Shown here: piece after piece, positions 58,076-64,000 of the stretch | Numbering within the stretch: the first letter of the stretch is position 1 | How the letters are laid out: the number at the start of each line of letters is the position of its first letter | Assembly (NCBI GenBank): GCA_948473115.1 | Contig: CAOKWI010000006.1 | Span: 31,478-95,477, forward strand | Source of the DNA: an uncultured Lachnospiraceae bacterium | GTDB lineage: Bacteria > Bacillota > Clostridia > Lachnospirales > Lachnospiraceae | DNA: 64,000 nucleotides | Direction: 5' to 3' | Made by a program: the position numbers and the translations under genes | Notes under the pieces: generated by a model | Seen by the model: the letters and a program-made list of their open reading frames with translations, nothing else | The model's database searches: none | Told to the model about the DNA's origin: nothing

Positions 58076-59974
58076 TTGCAAAGTGTTGAATCCATATTAA
58101 ATGAATATGATGAAAGCATGCATTGGTTAAAGAGATATTTTTTTAGAAAGTATTTAAAAAGAGTATCTGACCAGCAGATTATTGAACAGATTGGGATGTC
58201 TGATATGCCCAAGATAGTTTTTGTTCTATCAAAAAAGTATGGAAAAGGGATCGAACTAATCCCAATAAAAAATGACTTGATATTGCGTGTAGGTAAAACC
58301 AATGTTGCTAATATGTCATATCTGGCTGTATGGCTTCATTTTCTCACAATTGAGGAACAGATATTGCATATAGAAGGAAATATATCTGTTCCGGCTGGAC
58401 TGAATGAGTCATATGCTTTTTATGCAAGAGTAAATGGAAAAAAGACAACTGTCAGACTACAGGATTGTGGTTTGGATCCAAAGCTAGGAAACGAAGTATA
58501 CGAGAAAAGAACAGTTTTTTTCATGGATATACCCCTGAAAGAGCATAAATATTGCATTGAATTTTTTAACTTGGTTGACGGAATAGAATGTCGTCATTCG
58601 AGAATTAATTCTATGCGATTCTCACCTGTAGCAGATTGTATCAAGGGTCAATATTGCGAATTATCTAATTGGATTATTCAAATAGCTGGAAATCAGATAG
58701 TATGTCATTTGTCAAATCTGAATGAAATAATCGAGTACGAAAGAAATTTTCAATATGAACTTAGTCTTTTGGGGGATGAGAAAGTTGGCTGGGCAATAGG
58801 ACTTCGCAATAAATACTTTGAATTGAAAGAACACAAAAAGAAACAAATATGGTTAATTATGGATAGGAGTAACCGGGCAGATGATAATGGTGAAATTATT
58901 TTTAAATATATGCAGAAACACAAGGAGGTAAATACTTATTTTATTATAAGTGAGAAGAGTAAAGACTATAAGAGACTTCAGACAATTGGAAATGTGGTTT
59001 CGCTGTATTCCGAGGAACACTATTTTCTGACTCTCATGGCAGATTGCGTGATCTCTTCACAGTGTAACGGATTTGTGGAAAATCCGTTCTGGGAAAACGC
59101 AGAGTATTTCAGGGATCTGTATCACCGGCCGGCGCTTATTTTTTTGCAGCATGGCGTCATAAAGGATGACATGAGTTCCACGCTGAACCGGTTTCATACG
59201 AATTTCAAGGGATTTGTGACGAGCACGGAGGCGGAATATCGGTCCATACTGGAATACCCGTATTATTTTGACCAGGAGAATATCTGGCTGACGGGACTGC
59301 CCGTACTGGATGAACTGGAGAATAAGGAACAGAGGTATATCATCATTGCACCCACATGGCGAAAGAATCTGATGCGTCAGGAGTGGGATGAAGAGCATCG
59401 CGAGATGAGATGGATTCCCGGGAAAGACATAAAATCTTCCGCCTATTACAGGAGATACCGGGAACTGATCGATGATCCGGTTTTAAGAAAATATTGCCAG
59501 AAATATTCCTATAAAATAGCTTTTAAGCCGCATCCGCTGATGGAACCATATCTGGGTGGTATCACAGAGGGTACGGATGTGGAACTGATGGGAGAGAGCA
59601 TATCTTACCGCGAAGCACTCGGCATGGGCAGCTTACTGGTGACAGATTACAGCAGTATCGCATTTGAATTTGCCTATCTGGAGAAAAGCACTCTTTATTA
59701 CCAGTTTGACCGGAAAGACTTCCTGGCATCCCATACATATGGCCAGGGATATTTTGATTATGTGCGGGATGGATTTGGGGAAGTATTTCACCATAAGAAG
59801 GAACTGGTTCGCTGTCTGATCAGTTACATGGGAAACGGATGTGCGATAAAGGATAAGTACAGGAAGCGGATGCAGCGCCTGTATCCCTTTCATGGCGGGG
59901 CATGCGGGCGGCTGTATGCGAAGATATGGCAGATTACGGCGGGGGATGAGTGTTGTGAAAAATATCAATGGTAA
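58076..59974 (+). CDS. CDP-glycerol glycerophosphotransferase-like protein
   Basis: A 632-residue TagB/TagF-family enzyme. The first 250 residues are an accessory region (including LHIEGNISVPAGLNES and a likely beta-sandwich). The transferase part (about 262-632) has DRSNRADDNGEIIFKY, FLQHGVIKDDM (about 352-362), APTWRKNL, FKPHPLM (about 482-488), VTDYSSIAFEFAYLEK (about 521-536) and YFDYVRDGFGE. It would polymerise or prime glycerol phosphate from CDP-glycerol. TTG 58076 follows GGAGGGG by eleven bases. The base composition changes from AT-rich to more GC-rich near 59040, at a domain-internal point. Confidence 0.88.
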   Translation: MQSVESILNEYDESMHWLKRYFFRKYLKRVSDQQIIEQIGMSDMPKIVFVLSKKYGKGIELIPIKNDLILRVGKTNVANMSYLAVWLHFLTIEEQILHIEGNISVPAGLNESYAFYARVNGKKTTVRLQDCGLDPKLGNEVYEKRTVFFMDIPLKEHKYCIEFFNLVDGIECRHSRINSMRFSPVADCIKGQYCELSNWIIQIAGNQIVCHLSNLNEIIEYERNFQYELSLLGDEKVGWAIGLRNKYFELKEHKKKQIWLIMDRSNRADDNGEIIFKYMQKHKEVNTYFIISEKSKDYKRLQTIGNVVSLYSEEHYFLTLMADCVISSQCNGFVENPFWENAEYFRDLYHRPALIFLQHGVIKDDMSSTLNRFHTNFKGFVTSTEAEYRSILEYPYYFDQENIWLTGLPVLDELENKEQRYIIIAPTWRKNLMRQEWDEEHREMRWIPGKDIKSSAYYRRYRELIDDPVLRKYCQKYSYKIAFKPHPLMEPYLGGITEGTDVELMGESISYREALGMGSLLVTDYSSIAFEFAYLEKSTLYYQFDRKDFLASHTYGQGYFDYVRDGFGEVFHHKKELVRCLISYMGNGCAIKDKYRKRMQRLYPFHGGACGRLYAKIWQITAGDECCEKYQW

Positions 59975-60197
59975 GGATTTTGTGATCAGAGATCTGAAAA
60001 AGAAAATACTGAAATTAGAAGCGGAAAACCGTCAACTTTATAATGAACTTGACAATGCTATGAGAGAACGGGACTACGCATACTATTGCCTTGACGAGAC
60101 AAGGAAGTCCTTTTCTTATAAATTAGGGCATTTTCTTACGGCAATACCAAGGAAATTGAGAAAACTACCGAGAGAACAGACGAGGAACAGGCAATGA
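59946..60197 (+). CDS. Small coiled-coil protein of the polymer locus
   Basis: An 83-residue protein: RDLKKKILKLEAENRQLYNELDNAMRERDYAYYCLDETRK forms a coiled coil (about 14-55), followed by SFSYKLGHFLTAIPRKLRKLPRE, a short motif I recall at the ends of coiled coils attached to surface glycosyltransferases in Lachnospiraceae. The start overlaps the preceding gene by 29 bases; ATG 59946 or GTG 59955 are both possible. Its stop overlaps the next gene by four bases. It may tether one of the transferases to the membrane or to the exporter. Confidence 0.65.
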   Translation: MSVVKNINGKDFVIRDLKKKILKLEAENRQLYNELDNAMRERDYAYYCLDETRKSFSYKLGHFLTAIPRKLRKLPREQTRNRQ

Positions 60198-63100
60198 AAC
60201 TAAATCCAATTACAGATAAAGAGTTTGATCTTAAAAGTGCAGTTATAGAAAAATACATTTTTCCAACAGAATTAGCAGATGTAACAGTTTTGGCATACCA
60301 TACCAAATTGATAATCGATTTTCATAATTTATCTGCAAATTATGGTGAGCCGGATGAAGTTGTTGTGTTTTTTTGGGACTATTCAGGGGAAAAGCCTTTT
60401 GTAGCCAGATGTGGGGAAATGACAAATCATCATATTTATCTGGAAGCAGATACCAGTCTGATGTTTCAGATGATACTGTTGCAGATAGAGTCAGTAAGAG
60501 TGGGAGTTGCCTTTCGATTTGGTAACCAATGTTTTTGCGGATACTGTAGAAACGGGGAAGCAAAAAGAGAAGGACTTCAGGTATGGGATAGGAGTATATG
60601 CAAATTAGGATCTATGGATAAAGCGGCGTTTGTCGCCTATTGGACTGAGAGCGGTATTCTTTCGGTACGCTTTCGGGATGAAAAGAAATTCGACGATGAT
60701 TTTTACTGGATCAAATTATGCGGTTATCTCTGGGAATGCGGTAAACTGACAGTTTATCTCGAAGCACCTCTTATGGCAGGCGAATTGAAAATAGGCCTTT
60801 ATTCCATGTCTACGCAGGCAGCCTGTAGGGAAGCAGCCATTGAAGTGGAAAGAGCAGGCGACACCGGATTGAAATCTGTGTGGAAGATGACCATGGATTT
60901 TACGAAAATGTCTGCAGACGATTCGGATGGATACAGGCTGCTTGGCAGATTAAGCGACCACATGTTCCAGGTTCTTTTTGACGGTGAAACGGCGGAAGAT
61001 GATTCATGCAAAATTGCCCTTGAATCTGGTGGCGAGTTGGAGGTTTGTGTTGTCAAAAATGCGGATGGTCAGTTTATACTAAAGACAGGCCACGTTTATC
61101 CTGTTATGCTTTCCATTGTGACAGCTGTGTATAATACAGCTCCTTTTCTGCCTGAGATGATCAACAGCGTGCTTTCGCAGAAAACAGAGAATCTGGAAGA
61201 GTATTGCCGGGATTACCGCAGAGATTATTACAGGCATATCATGGAATTCATCCTGGTCGATGACGGTTCTACAGATGGCTCCGGGGACATTCTGGATGAT
61301 TATGCCAGAATCTCAGATAAAATCAAAGTAATACACAAAGAGAATGGCGGCGTATCCTCTGCCAGAAACGCAGGATTAGAAGTGGCAAAAGGAAAGTATA
61401 TTAACTTCGCAGATTCAGATGACAGACTGTCGGAGAATTTTGTGGAGGAATGTCTGCTTTTTTTTGAACAAAATAATGGTATGCTGACAGTAGTAAAAAC
61501 TCCTATGAAATTTTTTGATGCACTAAAAGCGGATCATTGGGCTAATTATCAATTTAACAGGAATAATCGTATCGTTAATCCATTTGTGGAACCCAACATA
61601 GCTTTTCACAATGTTAATTCATGTGTTTTGAAGTTAACAGATTTGAGAGAAAGAAGGTTTGATACAGCATTATCCATCGGGGAAGATATGCTGTTTGTAA
61701 ATGAGACAATGATTGCGCCTAGAGATGGGGCAGCAAAAGAACTAAAGGTTGGTCTTGTGGGGAAAGCATGCTACTACTATAGAAAGAGAAGTAGTGGTGC
61801 GGATTCTGCCATGGATCAGAATAGATCAAATGCAGATGCATACATGCCCGTTTTAGAAAATGTATATGAAAGAATTTTGCTATATTCTAAAGAGAAATAT
61901 GGATATATCCCTAAGTGGATTCAATATTCTGTCATGGGACAGTTGCAATGGAGATTTTCGGCGAATGATGCAGGGAGGGCAGGAAAAGAACTTTTAGGCG
62001 AGAGTGTCTATTATAAATATAAAGAGAAGGCTTTTTCTTTGTTACAATATATAGATGATGATGTCATTATGGCACAAAAAAAGATTTGGAATGAGCACAA
62101 ATTTTTTATGTTGCAAAAAAAATATAAGTCTTCGCTTCAGGTTATAAATGAGAATAATGATTTATACTTTGAAATCAACAAAACAAGAATCTCTACACCG
62201 TTGGGAAGATGCTACATTAAGTTAGAATTTTTTGATATATCTGAAGATAATCTGCATATAGAAGGCTTTGCCATGAATTATATGCAGGAGGCAGAATTAC
62301 TGATTTATGTAAATGGGAAAACGGCGTCATATCAGGTGGATACGAAGCGCGATGTAAATAAGTATTCTTTTGATGAAATCGTATTTTTTGCAACACCATT
62401 TTCCGCAGATATCCCGGTGGATAAAAAGAATGAAAAATATGAGATTTCTTTTTATGGAAGACTTTCCGGAGTAGAAGTAGAGAAGAGTGACTTCAGGTTT
62501 GCCAAAACCATGCCTTTGGCGCAGACCTACAAAAAGTCGTTCTTCGGTAAAAAAGGGTGGATTGCCCGTAAAGAGAATAACAGTTTTATACTGTACAATT
62601 CACATTCATTACAGACAATAGCTATAGATTTTGAAAAAGAATTTGAGCAGGAAATCATCGCCGCTAACAATAAGGATAGCGTAAGGGAAATCTTAGAATT
62701 AAGGAAACAGGCAATGTTTCTGCAAACTGATAAAGTCAGAAAGATATGGTTGGTTTCTGATCGTATATATTCTGCAGGAGATAATGGTGAAGCCATGTTT
62801 CGTTATATAAGTGCCAACCCCGATTCGGATGTAGAAGCATATTTTATTATAGATTCTAATAGTCCGGATTTCGCCCGAATGCAGAATTATGGAAAAGTAG
62901 TACCATATGGATCAAAGCAACACTATTTATTACATCTCATTGCAGACTGTATAATTTCGAGTGCTGCCGATGAGTTTGTTATTAATCCATGGTTCGATAA
63001 TCCACTTGCATCTGAAGTTGTGCGTGATCTATTAGCAAAACCAGAGTTCATATTTTTACAGCATGGTATAACCCAAAATGATTTATCTGACTGGCTAAAT

Positions 63101-63838
63101 AGGTATAATAAAAAAATCACTGGGTTTGTTTGTGCTACGCAAAGAGAAGCGCAGTCAATCCTTGATTATAAATATTTTTATAAGGCAGAAAATGTATGGC
63201 TAACAGGATTTCCAAGACATGACAGATTATATAATAATGAAAAAAAATATATAACTATAATGCCTACATGGAGAAAATGGCTTGTAGAAGGGAAGTTAAA
63301 TAACCCAAACGAAAATTTTGATAAAAGTGAATACTTTGCATTTTATAATAAATTAATAAATTATGGAAGGCTGCTGGATTCAGCGTACAACTATGGCTAT
63401 ACGATTTGTTTTATGCCACATCCAATAATTCAACAGGCAATTGGGAAATTTGATAGAGATTTGCGAGTCATTTTTTCCCCACCGGAAAAGACATATAGGG
63501 AAGTTTATGCTGAAAGCAATTTAATTATCACAGATTATTCATCAGCATGTATAGATTTTGCAATATTAAAGAAACCTATCGTATATTGTCAATTTGATGA
63601 AAAACAGTTTTTTGAACAGCATACAGTTAAGCATGGATATTTTGATTATTTACGTGATGGATTTGGTGAACTGACATTTGACATGGATTCACTTGTTGAT
63701 GTAATAATAATGTATATGAAAAATGGCTGTAAGATGTATGAACCATATAAGGAACGTGTAAACGGTTTTTTTGCGTTCCATGATTTGTGTAATTGCGAAA
63801 GGGTTTATCAAAAAATAAAGGGGTTATTCTCTGTATAA
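60194..63838 (+). CDS. Bifunctional GT2 glycosyltransferase/CDP-glycerol glycerophosphotransferase-like protein
   Basis: A 1214-residue protein with three parts. Residues 1-300 are an accessory region without a known motif. The GT2 domain (about 303-540) has MLSIVTAVYNTAPFLPEM, LVDDGSTDGSG, and FADSDDR. A middle accessory domain (about 670-840) with LHIEGFAMNY resembles that of the preceding transferase. The C-terminal glycerophosphotransferase (about 847-1214) has DRIYSAGDNGEAMF, FLQHGITQND, MPTWRKWL, FMPHPIIQ, ITDYSSACIDFAILKKP and YFDYLRDGFGE. It would alternate a sugar and glycerol phosphate in the polymer backbone or link region. Much of the gene is AT-rich. Confidence 0.87.
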   Translation: MKLNPITDKEFDLKSAVIEKYIFPTELADVTVLAYHTKLIIDFHNLSANYGEPDEVVVFFWDYSGEKPFVARCGEMTNHHIYLEADTSLMFQMILLQIESVRVGVAFRFGNQCFCGYCRNGEAKREGLQVWDRSICKLGSMDKAAFVAYWTESGILSVRFRDEKKFDDDFYWIKLCGYLWECGKLTVYLEAPLMAGELKIGLYSMSTQAACREAAIEVERAGDTGLKSVWKMTMDFTKMSADDSDGYRLLGRLSDHMFQVLFDGETAEDDSCKIALESGGELEVCVVKNADGQFILKTGHVYPVMLSIVTAVYNTAPFLPEMINSVLSQKTENLEEYCRDYRRDYYRHIMEFILVDDGSTDGSGDILDDYARISDKIKVIHKENGGVSSARNAGLEVAKGKYINFADSDDRLSENFVEECLLFFEQNNGMLTVVKTPMKFFDALKADHWANYQFNRNNRIVNPFVEPNIAFHNVNSCVLKLTDLRERRFDTALSIGEDMLFVNETMIAPRDGAAKELKVGLVGKACYYYRKRSSGADSAMDQNRSNADAYMPVLENVYERILLYSKEKYGYIPKWIQYSVMGQLQWRFSANDAGRAGKELLGESVYYKYKEKAFSLLQYIDDDVIMAQKKIWNEHKFFMLQKKYKSSLQVINENNDLYFEINKTRISTPLGRCYIKLEFFDISEDNLHIEGFAMNYMQEAELLIYVNGKTASYQVDTKRDVNKYSFDEIVFFATPFSADIPVDKKNEKYEISFYGRLSGVEVEKSDFRFAKTMPLAQTYKKSFFGKKGWIARKENNSFILYNSHSLQTIAIDFEKEFEQEIIAANNKDSVREILELRKQAMFLQTDKVRKIWLVSDRIYSAGDNGEAMFRYISANPDSDVEAYFIIDSNSPDFARMQNYGKVVPYGSKQHYLLHLIADCIISSAADEFVINPWFDNPLASEVVRDLLAKPEFIFLQHGITQNDLSDWLNRYNKKITGFVCATQREAQSILDYKYFYKAENVWLTGFPRHDRLYNNEKKYITIMPTWRKWLVEGKLNNPNENFDKSEYFAFYNKLINYGRLLDSAYNYGYTICFMPHPIIQQAIGKFDRDLRVIFSPPEKTYREVYAESNLIITDYSSACIDFAILKKPIVYCQFDEKQFFEQHTVKHGYFDYLRDGFGELTFDMDSLVDVIIMYMKNGCKMYEPYKERVNGFFAFHDLCNCERVYQKIKGLFSV

Positions 63839-64000
63839 TGGATTTAAAAAATACACCTTTTGTGTAATTGTTCAGAGTCAAGGGAACGTATAGCGCACTA
63901 TTTCAACGATGGGAAAAGTGTAGTATAGAATCTTTAAGGAAATGTGGTAGTGTCAAGTAGTCTATGAAAAAACCGGGCCGAAAAAATAGGCTCAACTGAA

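Noticed and set aside
63839..64000. Possible start of a mobile element at the window end
   Set aside because: The last 160 bases are AT-rich and non-coding with no inverted end or transposase sequence visible; nothing can be supported.

Overview
The window looks like a chromosomal segment of a spore-forming anaerobic member of the Clostridia, most likely a Lachnospiraceae-type gut bacterium of moderate GC content. The evidence is the spore genes spoIVA, cotJA-cotJB-cotJC and a GerA/SpoVAF-type germination protein, an oxygen-sensitive class III ribonucleotide reductase (nrdD-nrdG), strong AGGAGG-type ribosome binding sites, several GTG/TTG starts, and the absence of respiratory genes. No tRNA, rRNA, CRISPR array, transposase or phage module was found.

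Layout. 1-7000: the end of an HD-domain protein, a cysteine hydrolase, endonuclease III, a LysM-GH18 spore-type hydrolase, a chemoreceptor, a block of four 76-bp tandem repeats, and metF on the opposite strand. 7000-13100: a MoxR ATPase/VWA pair, then an accessory-looking, partly AT-rich stretch with DUF3781, three acetyltransferase genes (one truncated, one fused to an HD domain) and an LD-carboxypeptidase-like protein. 13100-19500: tyrS, spoIVA and two divergent polytopic membrane proteins of surface-glycan type. 19500-25400: a nucleoside salvage group (PNP, cytidine deaminase, SAH/MTA-deaminase-like amidohydrolase, NCS2 purine permease) followed by a membrane MutS-like ATPase. 25400-26400: about 1 kb without an intact gene, holding three different inverted-repeat (MITE-like) elements in a row. 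26400-33500: a small membrane protein, a HAD phosphatase, a WYL regulator, an NrdR-box-controlled nrdD-nrdG-dUTPase group and a germination protein. 33500-44300: a LytTR/GHKL two-component pair and two ABC exporter pairs; the second pair lies behind a MerR-type promoter with a 19-bp spacer, divergent from its MerR gene. 44300-49100: cotJABC, an L,D-transpeptidase with C-terminal repeats, and an ECF sigma/anti-sigma pair. 49100-63840: a cell-surface polymer locus.

The surface locus is the most interesting part. It runs from a divergent XRE regulator through GT4 and GT2 glycosyltransferases, a class B sortase, an LCP ligase, a small secreted protein ending in APRTGEY, a COG5610-like protein with 17-residue repeats, a TagG/TagH-type ABC exporter and two CDP-glycerol glycerophosphotransferase-like proteins, one of them fused to GT2. 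Together they suggest synthesis, export and wall attachment of a teichoic-acid-like glycerol-phosphate polymer. The TagH-type ATPase carries an N-terminal extension of about 190 residues made of twelve hexapeptide repeats and an Asp/Tyr-rich acidic stretch, which I do not recognise from the family.

Short repeats are a second theme: a dispersed family with GGAACTGTC ends (25635, 46499, a decayed copy at 35083), other long inverted repeats (17571, 25467, 26001), a repeat that supplies the last codons of a carboxypeptidase gene (13012), a 60-bp tandem repeat that runs into an ABC transporter start (37107), and in-frame coding repeats in at least three proteins. All functional calls rest on reading the sequence and on family knowledge; no database search was run.
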